From assembly GCA_026708185.1 (NCBI GenBank), contig JAPOVK010000062.1:62001-126000 (forward strand): a stretch of DNA of 64,000 nucleotides, in the 5' to 3' direction. Origin of the DNA: Gammaproteobacteria bacterium (GTDB lineage Bacteria; Pseudomonadota; Gammaproteobacteria; Pseudomonadales; Azotimanducaceae). Positions 34,140 to 44,273 of the stretch are shown piece by piece; position 1 is the stretch's first letter, and the number at the start of each line of letters is the position of its first letter. Made by a program: the position numbers and the translations under genes. The notes under the pieces were generated by a model, which was not told the origin of the DNA, did not search any database, and saw only the letters and a program-made list of their open reading frames with translations.

Positions 34140-35918
34140 ATGACCGAGCGCCTCTCCGGCGGGGAAATGCTCATCCGCGCGCTGCAGGACGAGGGGGTCG
34201 AGTACGTGTTCGGCTACCCCGGCGGCGCGGCGTTGCACATCTACGATGCCGTCTTCAAGCAGCAGCGCATCGAGCACATCCTCGTCCGCCACGAGCAGGC
34301 CGCCACGCACATGGCGGACGGCTACGCACGTTCCACCGGAAAGCCGGGCGTCGTGCTTGTGACGTCCGGTCCAGGCGCGACCAACGCCATCACCGGCCTT
34401 GCCACCGCGTTCATGGACTCGACGCCGATCATCGTGATCTCGGCACAGGTGCCGAACGAAGTGATCGGCACGGATGCGTTCCAGGAAACCGACATGGTGG
34501 GCGTGTCGCGGCCGGTCGTGAAGCACAGCTACATGGTCAAGAGCGCGGACGAGATCCCCCGCATCGTCAAGGAGGCCTTCTACATCGCGAGCTCGGGTCG
34601 CCCGGGCCCGATCGTCATCGACATCCCGAAGGACACGACGGATCCCAACGAGACCTTCGACTACGACTACCCCGAGACGGTCTCGCTGCGCTCCTACTCG
34701 CCCGCGACCCGGGGCCACGGTGGCCAGATACGCAAGGCGGTCGCGGCGCTGATGAGGGCCAAGCGACCGGTGATCTACACCGGGGGCGGCATTGTCCAGG
34801 GCGAAGCCGGGGACATGCTCACGGCCATCGCCCGCATGCTCGGCTACCCGGTGACGAATACGCTGATGGGGCTCGGCGGCTATCCGGGCACGGACCGGCA
34901 GTTCCTCGGCATGCTCGGCATGCACGGAACCTTCGAGGCCAACATGGCCATGCACGAGGCCGACCTCATCTTCGCGGCCGGTGCGCGTTTCGACGACCGG
35001 GTGACCAACAACCCGACCAAGTTCGCCCCGGACGCCAAGGTGATCCACGTCGACATCGACCCCGCGGCGATCTCGAAGATCGTCAACGCTGACATTCCCA
35101 TCGTCGGCCCGGTCAGCGAGGTGCTGACCGAGATGGCACGGCTGATCGATGCGGCGTTGGAGGAGGACCCGGAGCGCATTGACCGGGCGGCGATCGACGC
35201 CTGGTGGGGCCGCATCGACCGGTGGCGGCGCACGCACGGGTTGGACCACGACCAGCGCCACCGCGCCGGCACCAACGGCGCCATGTTGCCGCAGCACGTC
35301 ATCCAGGCGGTCTACCGTGCCACACAAGGCGAGGCTTACGTCACCAGCGATGTCGGCCAGCACCAGATGTTCGCCGCGCAGTACTACAAGTTCGACGCGC
35401 CCCGACGCTGGATCAACAGCGGCGGCCTCGGCACCATGGGCTTCGGCCTGCCCGCGGCGATGGGCGTGCAGTTCGCTCACCCACACGACACGGTGGCGTG
35501 CATCACGGGCGAGGGCAGCTTCATGATGAACATGCAGGAACTGTCCACCTGCATGCAGTACGCGCTGCCGATCAAGATCGTCAACCTCAACAACCAGGCC
35601 CTCGGCATGGTCAAGCAGTGGCAGGACATGCAGTACGGCGGCCGGCACTCGCACAGCACCTACCGGGATGCGTTGCCGGATTTCAAGGCGCTTGCGGAGT
35701 CGTTCGGCCACGTCGCCTACCGCGTCGACGACGTGGGCGAACTCGACGGCGTCATGGCCGACACGTTCGGTCCGAAGCACAAGGACGACCTGGTGTTCAT
35801 CGACGCCCACATTGACCCGGACGAGCACGTCTACCCGATGGCGATCAAGGGCGGGTCGATGGCCGACATGGTGCTCGAACGCGAACCTGGCCGGGACGAT
35901 ATCCGGGAAGACGTCTGA
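34140..35918 (+). CDS. ilvB: acetolactate synthase large (catalytic) subunit
   Basis: A 592-residue ThDP enzyme for the first common step of valine, leucine and isoleucine synthesis. The N-terminal domain has EYVFGYPGGAALHIYDAVF and VRHEQAATHMADGYARSTGK with the catalytic Glu. The ThDP-binding motif is GEGSFMMNMQELSTC through IVNLNNQALGMV. Full length. Its stop overlaps the ilvH start (TGATG). The ilvB-ilvH-ilvC order is standard; an attenuator leader is not evident. Confidence 0.97.
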   Translation: MTERLSGGEMLIRALQDEGVEYVFGYPGGAALHIYDAVFKQQRIEHILVRHEQAATHMADGYARSTGKPGVVLVTSGPGATNAITGLATAFMDSTPIIVISAQVPNEVIGTDAFQETDMVGVSRPVVKHSYMVKSADEIPRIVKEAFYIASSGRPGPIVIDIPKDTTDPNETFDYDYPETVSLRSYSPATRGHGGQIRKAVAALMRAKRPVIYTGGGIVQGEAGDMLTAIARMLGYPVTNTLMGLGGYPGTDRQFLGMLGMHGTFEANMAMHEADLIFAAGARFDDRVTNNPTKFAPDAKVIHVDIDPAAISKIVNADIPIVGPVSEVLTEMARLIDAALEEDPERIDRAAIDAWWGRIDRWRRTHGLDHDQRHRAGTNGAMLPQHVIQAVYRATQGEAYVTSDVGQHQMFAAQYYKFDAPRRWINSGGLGTMGFGLPAAMGVQFAHPHDTVACITGEGSFMMNMQELSTCMQYALPIKIVNLNNQALGMVKQWQDMQYGGRHSHSTYRDALPDFKALAESFGHVAYRVDDVGELDGVMADTFGPKHKDDLVFIDAHIDPDEHVYPMAIKGGSMADMVLEREPGRDDIREDV

Positions 35919-36409
35919 TGAGACGTCTGCTCGCGATCCTGCTCGAGAACGAGGCCGGGGCCCTGTCGCGGGTGGTGGGGCTCTTCGCGCAGCGGAACTA
36001 CAACATCGAGACGCTCACCGTTGCGCCGACCGAGGACAGCACGCTGTCGCGGGTCACTCTTCTGACCTATGGCGACGCGGACCGGATCGAGCAGATCACC
36101 AAGCACCTGAACCGGCTGATCGAGGTGGTCAAGGTCGTCGACCTGACCGACGGCGACCACATCGAGCGCGAGATCATGCTGGTCAAGGTCCGGGCTGTCG
36201 GCGAGGGTCGCGCGGAAGCGAAGCGCATGAGCGACATCTTCCGCGGCCAGATCGTCGACATGACCGCCGACGCGTATACAGTTCAGTTGACCGGACCATC
36301 GGAGAAGCTCGACGCGTTCATCGCCGCACTGGGCGACACGACGATTCTCGAGGTGGTGCGCTCGGGCGTGTCGGGCATCGGCCGGGGCGAGAAAATCCTA
36401 AGCTTGTAG
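35918..36409 (+). CDS. ilvH: acetolactate synthase small (regulatory) subunit
   Basis: A 163-residue ACT-domain regulator that activates the large subunit and confers valine feedback inhibition. MRRLLAILLENEAGALSRVV and FAQRNYNIETLTVAPTED are the ACT effector region; the C-terminal half (EIMLVKVRAVGEGRAEAKRM) is the second ACT-like domain. Coupled to ilvB by a four-base overlap and 19 bases before ilvC. Confidence 0.97.
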   Translation: MRRLLAILLENEAGALSRVVGLFAQRNYNIETLTVAPTEDSTLSRVTLLTYGDADRIEQITKHLNRLIEVVKVVDLTDGDHIEREIMLVKVRAVGEGRAEAKRMSDIFRGQIVDMTADAYTVQLTGPSEKLDAFIAALGDTTILEVVRSGVSGIGRGEKILSL

Positions 36410-36428
36410 CGACGAGGAGACGTAATAA

Positions 36429-37445
<1,017 letters not shown>

Positions 37446-37472
37446 AACCACAGACCCGCAAGGAGCCTTTGG

Positions 37473-38513
37473 ATGTCCAAGCTATCGGAAGACCCGCGCA
37501 TCGATCCGCGCATCAAGGCGATCTTCGCCGCCATGCCGGAGATGCAGAATCCGGGCGACGCGGCAAGCCGGGAGGAGCTTGTCGAAGAGGCCAACTCCGA
37601 ACAAGCCAGGGCGGCCGCGGCCGGCACGGAGCAATTCCTCGCCATGTGCGACACCGAGGAGGTCGCGCCGTCGGCGGGTCTCTCGACCGACACCAAGACC
37701 TTCACCTCCGCGCCGGACGGCAACACCATCAAGGTCCAGTACATTCGCCCGGACAGCGATGAAGCGCTGCCGTGCGTCTACTACATCCACGGTGGCGGCA
37801 TGCAGTCGATGTCGTGCTTCATGGGCAACTACCGCGCTTGGGGACGCATCATCGCGGCCCAGGGCGTGGCGGTCGCCATGGTCGATTTCCGCAATGCGCT
37901 CACCCCTTCGTCGGCACCGGAGGTTCTGCCGTATCCCGCCGGCCTCAACGACTGCGTCTCCGGCGTCAAGTGGCTGAACGCCAATGCCGATGCCCTCGGC
38001 GTCGATGCGGACCGGGTCGTGATCGCGGGGGAGAGCGGCGGTGGCAACCTCACCCTGGCAACGGGCTTGCGGCTGTTGAAAGACGGCGACATCGGCCTGG
38101 TCCACGGGCTTTATGCCCTGTGCCCGTACATCGCCGGCCGCTGGCCGCTGCCTGGGAACCCGTCGTCGACCGAGAACAACGGCATCCTGCTCGACCTGCA
38201 CAACAACCGCGGTGCCATGGCCTACGGCATCGACGAGTTGCATGCCGAGAACCCGCTCGCGTGGCCGGGTTTCGCGACCGCGGACGACGTGCGCGGCCTG
38301 CCACCGGTGGTGGTCAGCGTCAACGAGTGCGACCCGTTGCGCGACGAGGGCGTCAACTTCTACCGGCTGCTGCTCCGCGCGGGCGTCGCTGCGCAGTGCC
38401 GGCAGGTGATGGGGACGATCCACGGCACCGAGATCTTCCCGATGACGTGCCCGGAGATCAGCCGCGAGACCGCGCGCAGCCTCGCCGACTTCTGCCGCGG
38501 CAGCACGCGGTAG
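37473..38513 (+). CDS. alpha/beta hydrolase (HSL-type esterase)
   Basis: A 346-residue hormone-sensitive-lipase-type hydrolase. The oxyanion motif is YYIHGGGMQSMSCFMGNYR, the nucleophile elbow VIAGESGGGNLTLATGL, the acid SVNECDPLRDEGVNFYR and the His in IHGTEIFPMTCPE. It would hydrolyse short-chain esters or lactones, substrate unknown. AAGGAG precedes ATG 37473. It follows ilvC by 27 bases and may share its transcript. Confidence 0.9.
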   Translation: MSKLSEDPRIDPRIKAIFAAMPEMQNPGDAASREELVEEANSEQARAAAAGTEQFLAMCDTEEVAPSAGLSTDTKTFTSAPDGNTIKVQYIRPDSDEALPCVYYIHGGGMQSMSCFMGNYRAWGRIIAAQGVAVAMVDFRNALTPSSAPEVLPYPAGLNDCVSGVKWLNANADALGVDADRVVIAGESGGGNLTLATGLRLLKDGDIGLVHGLYALCPYIAGRWPLPGNPSSTENNGILLDLHNNRGAMAYGIDELHAENPLAWPGFATADDVRGLPPVVVSVNECDPLRDEGVNFYRLLLRAGVAAQCRQVMGTIHGTEIFPMTCPEISRETARSLADFCRGSTR

Positions 38514-38532
38514 GGGGCTTCCGGGGACGTCG

Positions 38533-40254
38533 ATGGCGGTCAGGGAACGCCTTGCGGAACTGGCGCTCGAACTGCCGGCCCCGATGCACATCCCGGGTCA
38601 GCGCTTCGAGCTTGTCCATGTCTCGGGTGACCGCGCCACCATAGCCGGCCACTTGCCTCTGGCACCGGATGGCTCGATTGCGGGACCGCTCGGCAAGGTT
38701 GGTGCCGACGTCACCGCCGACGAGGCCTACCAGTCCGCGCGCCTGGTTGCGCTCGCGATGCTGGCCAGTCTCGAAGCGGCGGGGATCGACCTCGATCGCG
38801 TGGTGTGGCGCAAGGTCTTCGGCATGGTCAATGCCGCCCCCGGCTTCAACGCGCTGCCCGGGGTGATCAACGGCTTCTCGGACGTCCTGCTCGAAGTCTT
38901 CGGCGAGCGGGGACGGCATTCGCGATCCGCCATCGGGGTCGCCGAACTGCCGTTCGGTGCGTCCGTGGCGGTGGAGGCGGAGATCATGCTGATGCCGGCT
39001 GAGGCCGCGGTGGACGTCGCGGCGCCGGTGTCGCCGCCAGCCACTCGGGAAACCCCGGCGCCGGCGGTGCGATCGGCGGATGATCCCGGGCTGCGCGCCC
39101 AGGACTATGCGGGCACCCAGGCGCTGTCCATTCCGGCCCAGGCGATCGTGCGATCCATCGACTCGCTGTCGTACCTGTTCTGGATCTCCATCGCGGGAAC
39201 GGTGGTCGCGATCTTCCTGGCCGCACTCGCCAACCTCGAAGGGCCCGCGACGGGCTCCGTGCAGTTCGGCGAATACCTCATTCCATCAGGGGTGCTGCCC
39301 GTGGCCTGCCTGGTGTTCGCGATGTTCGTGCTCTGGCTGACCGCGAACCGGCTGCGGATGCTCGACGACGCCTTGGCGGACGACGACCTCACATCGGGCA
39401 TGGCGCGTGACATCTTCCGTCTCGACCCGCCGGTGCTGAACGTCTTCGACGCCGGTAGCTTGAAGCCCTTTGCCCTGCTGTCCGGGACGTCGGTGCTGCT
39501 TTGGATCTGGAGCCTGTTCCTGGGCAGCGCCTTGGGTCTCATCTTCTCCGCGACCGTCGCCCAGGGCGCGGCCCTGTCGGTAGACATGTTCGCTGAATTC
39601 CTGGCGTACGCTGCGTTCGCCCTGGTGATCATGTTCTATGGCGTTCGGCAAGTCGTTCCCGCATTGCGGCGGATACTTGAACGGCTCTACGGCGAGCGTT
39701 TGCGGATCGGCATCGTGAGGATCGTCGTGGCGGCGGCGGTGGTCGTGGCCGGAGTCTTCGCGACCAATCCCGATCTCGCGCAGATCTTCATGCCGGACGA
39801 CTGGCGTCGCGTGGGCCCGACCCGCGCCAACGCAATCGACGGCGAGACCCTGCTCCTCGAGAACGGCGAAGTGGTTGTCGTGGTCGGTATCGATGCCTTG
39901 CGTCCGGGACAGACTTGCCTCGACGCTCGTGGCGAGGAGTACGCCTGTGGGCGTCAGGCGACGCAATACCTGCAGTCGCTGGTGCAGGACCGGAGCGTGC
40001 ACTGCCTAGTGGCCTACCCGAACCTCGGGCTGTGTGTGCCGCTGGGCGAGGCCGAACGGCCGCCGGCTGGGCAACGGGGCTACTTCGTCGAACACAGCTT
40101 GGCAGCGCGCATGGTGTCGTCCGGCTATGCCTTGGCGGAAGGCGATGGCCAGGTACTGCTCCACGACCTGCAAAACGAGGCGCAGCGCAAGCGGGTCGGC
40201 GCTTGGCAAGGGGCATTCGAGCCGCCAAGTCGGTGGGCGGCGGGGCAACGCTGA
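38533..40254 (+). CDS. RidA-domain / five-helix membrane / SNase-like fusion protein
   Basis: A 573-residue uninterrupted frame with three parts. Residues ~1-155 are a RidA/YjgF enamine-deaminase-like domain (RFELVHVSGDRATIAGHLPL, KVFGMVNAAPGFNALPGVIN, ASVAVEAEIML). Residues ~155-205 are a Pro/Ala linker. About five hydrophobic helices follow at ~211-232, 254-275, 313-340, 351-375 and 392-412. Residues ~430-573 resemble a staphylococcal-nuclease-like domain (ANAIDGETLLLENGEVVVVV, YACGRQATQYLQSLVQ, VGAWQGAFEPPSRW), but the catalytic Arg and Glu of the GIDAPE region are replaced (VVVVGIDALRPGQTC). With an odd helix number the nuclease-like part should be periplasmic. Function unknown. Confidence 0.75.
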   Translation: MAVRERLAELALELPAPMHIPGQRFELVHVSGDRATIAGHLPLAPDGSIAGPLGKVGADVTADEAYQSARLVALAMLASLEAAGIDLDRVVWRKVFGMVNAAPGFNALPGVINGFSDVLLEVFGERGRHSRSAIGVAELPFGASVAVEAEIMLMPAEAAVDVAAPVSPPATRETPAPAVRSADDPGLRAQDYAGTQALSIPAQAIVRSIDSLSYLFWISIAGTVVAIFLAALANLEGPATGSVQFGEYLIPSGVLPVACLVFAMFVLWLTANRLRMLDDALADDDLTSGMARDIFRLDPPVLNVFDAGSLKPFALLSGTSVLLWIWSLFLGSALGLIFSATVAQGAALSVDMFAEFLAYAAFALVIMFYGVRQVVPALRRILERLYGERLRIGIVRIVVAAAVVVAGVFATNPDLAQIFMPDDWRRVGPTRANAIDGETLLLENGEVVVVVGIDALRPGQTCLDARGEEYACGRQATQYLQSLVQDRSVHCLVAYPNLGLCVPLGEAERPPAGQRGYFVEHSLAARMVSSGYALAEGDGQVLLHDLQNEAQRKRVGAWQGAFEPPSRWAAGQR

Positions 40255-40510
40255 TTGGGCTCCGCGGGGTAATGCGTGGCGCATTCGAGCGCGAAGCGCT
40301 ACGCGACGACGGGTACGTTTCGCCAGCAGCCCGACGCGCTGGAGCCGCCACGCCTCGGCGTTGATTTCGCGGATCTCGGCATCAGCGGTTTCGCGCGCTT
40401 GGGTGACGGCGCCTTCACGTTTGGGTGCCTGGCGACGCCCACGGTAGCGCGACGGTCTGTCGGCGCGGGCGCTGCCAACCAGTAAGCCGAGTGACAAGAG
40501 GAGAGCCAGG

Positions 40511-42262
40511 ATGACGCGAGATCGAGCCGTTTGCCGTAGGCCAGCCCTGGCGACCGCTCTGGGGGCGACTGTGCTCGCGGGCTGTGGTTCGGACAAGGTG
40601 GCAACGGACCAGTCCCTCGCCTCCGAAGCTGTCGAGAACCGGCACGTCAACATCCTGTACTGGCAGGCGGTGTCGACCATGAACCCGTACCTCTCCGGCG
40701 GCACGAAGGACGTCGAGGCGGCATCGCTCGTGATCGAGCCGCTGGCGAACTACGACGACAGAGGCGAGATGGTCCCGGTTCTGGCTGCCGAGATCCCGAC
40801 AAGGGAAAACGGCGGTGTGGCCGACGACATGACGAGCATCACCTGGACGCTGAAGCGGGATGTCGTCTGGGCCGATGGCACACCGTTCACGGCGCGCGAC
40901 GTCGTGTTCACGGGCGAGTACTGTCTCCACAAAGAGATCGGCTGCAGCGCCGATGCGTCATTCACCGACGTACAGAACTTCGAAGCGCTCGACGACCATA
41001 CGGTGCGGTTGACGTTCAGCGTGGCCAAACCGGTCCCGTACGGTCCGTTCGTGGGCGCCATCACGCCGATCATCCAGTACGAACAGTTCAAGGACTGCAC
41101 CGGCATCAGGGCGCCCGAGTGCACCGCGGAGAACTTCCGCCCGGTTGGCACCGGGCCGTTCAAGGTCGACGAGTTCCGCGCCAACGACGTGGTCAGTTTC
41201 TCAGCCAACGAGCTCTTCCGAGAGCCGGGCAAGCCGTGGATGAAGACCGTGACGTTGAAAGGCGGTGGCGACGCCGCGTCGTCGGCACGGGCGGTGCTCG
41301 AGACCGGCGAGTACGACTACGCGTGGAACCTGCAGGTCGAGCCGGAGATCCTCGATAGGATGCTGGCCGCCGGAAAGGGCGAAGTCGTCATGGGGTTCGG
41401 CACCAACGTGGAACGGTTGGTGGTCAACCAGACAAATGCGGATGCGGGCTTTGGGCCGGAGCGGCGTTCGCTGCTCCTCGAAGGCACCAATCCGCATCCA
41501 TTCCTCGCCGACCCGGTAGTCCGCCGGGCGTTGTCGCTGGCCATCGACCGGCGCTTGCTGGTCGAGGCCGGCTACGGTCCTTCCGGGCGCGTGACCTGCA
41601 ACATCGTCCCGGCGCCGCCGAGCTACGCGTCAACGGCCAACGAGGGTTGTCGAAAGCCCGACGCCGACGAGGCCAACCGGATCCTCGACGAGGCGGGTTG
41701 GGTTCCGGGTGCCGATGGCGTGCGGTCGAAGGGCGGAATACGGCTGTCGATCCTCTACCAGACCTCGACCAATTCGGTCCGCCAAGGCACCCAGGCACTC
41801 GTCAAGCAGATGTGGCAGCAGATCGGCGTCCAAACCGAACTGCGCAACATCGACGGCGGCGTCTACTTCGGCTCCGACCCGGCGAGCCCAGACACGTTTC
41901 AGAAGTTCTACGCCGATGTGCAGATGTACACCAGCAACTTCCAGAGCGCCGACCCCGAGTTCTACATGGCAGCGTGGGTCTGCGAGGAGGCCCCGGGTCC
42001 GGACAACCAGTGGCTCGGGACCAACGTGTCGCGGGGCTGCTCCGCCGAATTCGACGGCCTGGCGGAACGCCTGGCCGCGACCCCCTACGGCGACGAACGG
42101 TTCGAAATCGCGAAGCGCATGAACGACATCGTGGTCCAGAACCACTTCCTGATCCCATTGGTCTGGCGGGCGTCGACTTCCGCGCGTTCCAAGTCCTTGA
42201 AGGGCGTACGCATGAATCCTTGGGACTCGGAACTCTGGAACATCGAGGATTGGCATCGCTGA
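40511..42262 (+). CDS. ABC transporter substrate-binding lipoprotein, family 5 (peptide type)
   Basis: A 583-residue SBP_bac_5 protein. The signal sequence ends in the lipobox TVLAGC. The mature part shows ILYWQAVSTMNPYLSGGTKD, RDVVWADGTPFTARDVVFTG and GTGPFKVDEFRANDVVSFSA, typical of dipeptide/oligopeptide/nickel binding proteins. AGAGGAG precedes the ATG. It feeds the two permeases immediately downstream. The ligand cannot be read from sequence. Confidence 0.92.
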   Translation: MTRDRAVCRRPALATALGATVLAGCGSDKVATDQSLASEAVENRHVNILYWQAVSTMNPYLSGGTKDVEAASLVIEPLANYDDRGEMVPVLAAEIPTRENGGVADDMTSITWTLKRDVVWADGTPFTARDVVFTGEYCLHKEIGCSADASFTDVQNFEALDDHTVRLTFSVAKPVPYGPFVGAITPIIQYEQFKDCTGIRAPECTAENFRPVGTGPFKVDEFRANDVVSFSANELFREPGKPWMKTVTLKGGGDAASSARAVLETGEYDYAWNLQVEPEILDRMLAAGKGEVVMGFGTNVERLVVNQTNADAGFGPERRSLLLEGTNPHPFLADPVVRRALSLAIDRRLLVEAGYGPSGRVTCNIVPAPPSYASTANEGCRKPDADEANRILDEAGWVPGADGVRSKGGIRLSILYQTSTNSVRQGTQALVKQMWQQIGVQTELRNIDGGVYFGSDPASPDTFQKFYADVQMYTSNFQSADPEFYMAAWVCEEAPGPDNQWLGTNVSRGCSAEFDGLAERLAATPYGDERFEIAKRMNDIVVQNHFLIPLVWRASTSARSKSLKGVRMNPWDSELWNIEDWHR

Positions 42263-42294
42263 ACCGTGCGCGCTGAAACACACGAGGTAGAGCC

Positions 42295-43308
42295 GTGATC
42301 CGCTACATCACGCGGCGCCTCTTGTTTGCCGTGCCGACGCTCATCGCGATCAGTTTCACGATCTTCGCCTTGCTCGACCTGGCACCCAGCGACCCGACGG
42401 GACAGTTGCCGCTCACCATTCCCCCGGAAGTCCGGGCGCAAATCCGCGAATCGTTGGGACTCGACGAACCGTTCCCCGTCCGCTACGCGAAGTGGATGAG
42501 GCAGTTCTTTGTGAACGAGCCGTTGAACCTGATCGAGCGGGCCTTCGATGTCGAGATCGGCGACTCCGATTCGCGCACCCGTGTGATCTCGTACGCGACG
42601 CGGAGTCCCGTCGTGGACATCATCGCCGAGCGGATCCCACAGACGTTGTGGGTCATTGGCCTGTCCTACGTCGTGGGCATCTTGGTCGCGCTGCCCATTG
42701 GCATCGTGTCGGCATACCGGCAGTACTCGTGGTTCGACCAGGTGGGCACGTTCGTGTCGATGGTGGGCTTTTCCGTGCCGACCTTCTTCACCGGGCTGCT
42801 TGCGATCATCGTGTTTAGCGTGATGCTGGAATGGCTGCCGTCGATCTACGACACCACCCACCGGGTCACCGATCTCGGGAGCTTCTGGGTCCAGATCAAG
42901 CAGATCTTCATGCCCGTGATGGTGCTCGCGTTCTACAACGCGGCGCAGCTCGCCCGCTTCATGCGATCGTCCGTGCTCGACAACCTGAATCTGGACTACG
43001 TGCGCACGGCGCGCGCCAAGGGCATGCGGGAGCGGACCGTGCTGCTCGTACACGTTCTGCGCAACAGCATGATCCCGGTGGTGACGATGATCGCCCTGGG
43101 TGTCCCAACCATCTTCGGCGGCGCGATCATCACCGAGCAGATCTTTCGCGTGAACGGCTTGGGCCAACTGCTGATCGTCGCCATCCAGGGGGCTGACATC
43201 CCGATGGTGCAGACACTCACGTTCCTGTTCGCCGTGCTGATCGTCGGCTTCAACCTCGTCGCCGACGTGATCTACGGCATCCTCGACCCGCGCATCCGGT
43301 ACGACTAG
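42295..43308 (+). CDS. ABC transporter permease, DppB type
   Basis: A 337-residue inner-membrane permease with about six helices. MIRYITRRLLFAVPTLIAIS and SFTIFALLDLAPSDP form the first helix, and the EAA-type loop is YVRTARAKGMRERTVLLVHV followed by LRNSMIPVVTM. GTG 42295 follows the SBP by 32 bases. Forms a heterodimer with the next permease. Confidence 0.93.
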   Translation: MIRYITRRLLFAVPTLIAISFTIFALLDLAPSDPTGQLPLTIPPEVRAQIRESLGLDEPFPVRYAKWMRQFFVNEPLNLIERAFDVEIGDSDSRTRVISYATRSPVVDIIAERIPQTLWVIGLSYVVGILVALPIGIVSAYRQYSWFDQVGTFVSMVGFSVPTFFTGLLAIIVFSVMLEWLPSIYDTTHRVTDLGSFWVQIKQIFMPVMVLAFYNAAQLARFMRSSVLDNLNLDYVRTARAKGMRERTVLLVHVLRNSMIPVVTMIALGVPTIFGGAIITEQIFRVNGLGQLLIVAIQGADIPMVQTLTFLFAVLIVGFNLVADVIYGILDPRIRYD

Positions 43309-44217
43309 ATGGCCGAGCACCACGACGGCCCGGCGCAGGAGTACCGCCCGCCTTGGATGGATGTGTGGCTGGCGTTCCGCAAACACACCGGTGCCTTGGT
43401 CGGTGTCGGCGTTTTCTCGTTCATGGTGCTGGCCGTACTCGTCGGCCCGGTCCTGCACGGGATCGATCCCCAGTACCTCGACATCGCGGCCCGAAATGCC
43501 GGCGTGTCGTGGACACACCCCCTTGGCACGGACAACCTAGGGCGCGATGTGCTCGCACAGATGTTGGCGGGAGGACGCGTTTCGCTCGCCGTTGGCTTCA
43601 CGGCGATGTTGCTGTCGCTGGTGTTCGGCACTGCGGTGGGCGTCCTGGCCGGCTACTTCAAGCGTGCGGACGGTTTCTTGATGCGCACCACCGACCTGTT
43701 TCTCGCGCTGCCGTTGCTGCCCCTGTTGCTGGTCATCATCATGCTGTTCCGAGACACGCTGCGCCTCGCGTTCGGACCCGAGACGGGCATCTTCCTGCTC
43801 ATCGTGTTCGTGATCGGCATCACCAGTTGGATGCAGACCGCCCGGATCGTGCGCGGCGAGGTGTTGGCCATCAAGGAGCGCGAGTTCGTCACCGCGGCGC
43901 GCGGCATCGGTTCGCGCGAACGGCGGATCATCGTCCGCCATGTGCTGCCGAACGTCATGAGTCCGATCATGGTGTCAGCGACGCTGGGTATCGCCAACGC
44001 GATCATCACGGAGTCGGCGTTGTCGTTCCTTGGCCTCGGATTCCCGCCGGATTTCCCGACTTGGGGCCGCCTGCTGTTCGACGGCGCGAACTTCATTTCC
44101 ATAACGCCGGCGCGGGTCATCTGGCCGGGGCTGGCGATCTCGCTCACCGTGCTGTCGGTCAACTACATCGGCGACGGCTTGCGCGATGCTCTGGATCCCC
44201 GGCTGCGGGGAACCTGA
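43309..44217 (+). CDS. ABC transporter permease, DppC type
   Basis: A 302-residue permease beginning one base after the DppB-type stop. The N-terminal helix with FRKHTGALVGVGVFSFMVLA, the HPLGTDNLGRDVLAQMLAGG segment and the EAA loop FVTAARGIGSRERRIIVRHV are typical of DppC. No ATPase genes follow; the next gene is on the other strand, so the nucleotide-binding subunits must be elsewhere. Confidence 0.93.
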   Translation: MAEHHDGPAQEYRPPWMDVWLAFRKHTGALVGVGVFSFMVLAVLVGPVLHGIDPQYLDIAARNAGVSWTHPLGTDNLGRDVLAQMLAGGRVSLAVGFTAMLLSLVFGTAVGVLAGYFKRADGFLMRTTDLFLALPLLPLLLVIIMLFRDTLRLAFGPETGIFLLIVFVIGITSWMQTARIVRGEVLAIKEREFVTAARGIGSRERRIIVRHVLPNVMSPIMVSATLGIANAIITESALSFLGLGFPPDFPTWGRLLFDGANFISITPARVIWPGLAISLTVLSVNYIGDGLRDALDPRLRGT

Positions 44218-44273
44218 TGCCATCCGAGATTCCAACGAGGCCTAGTCGGCCGCGTCGGGGCAAGGCGACGCGC

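Noticed and set aside
40230-40520. Minus-strand frame with a signal-peptide-like VILALLLSLGLLVGSARADR before the ABC binding-protein gene.
   Set aside because: No in-frame start codon or ribosome site precedes it, it overlaps two plus-strand genes, and the rest is Arg/Ala-rich as expected from GC-rich shadow frames.
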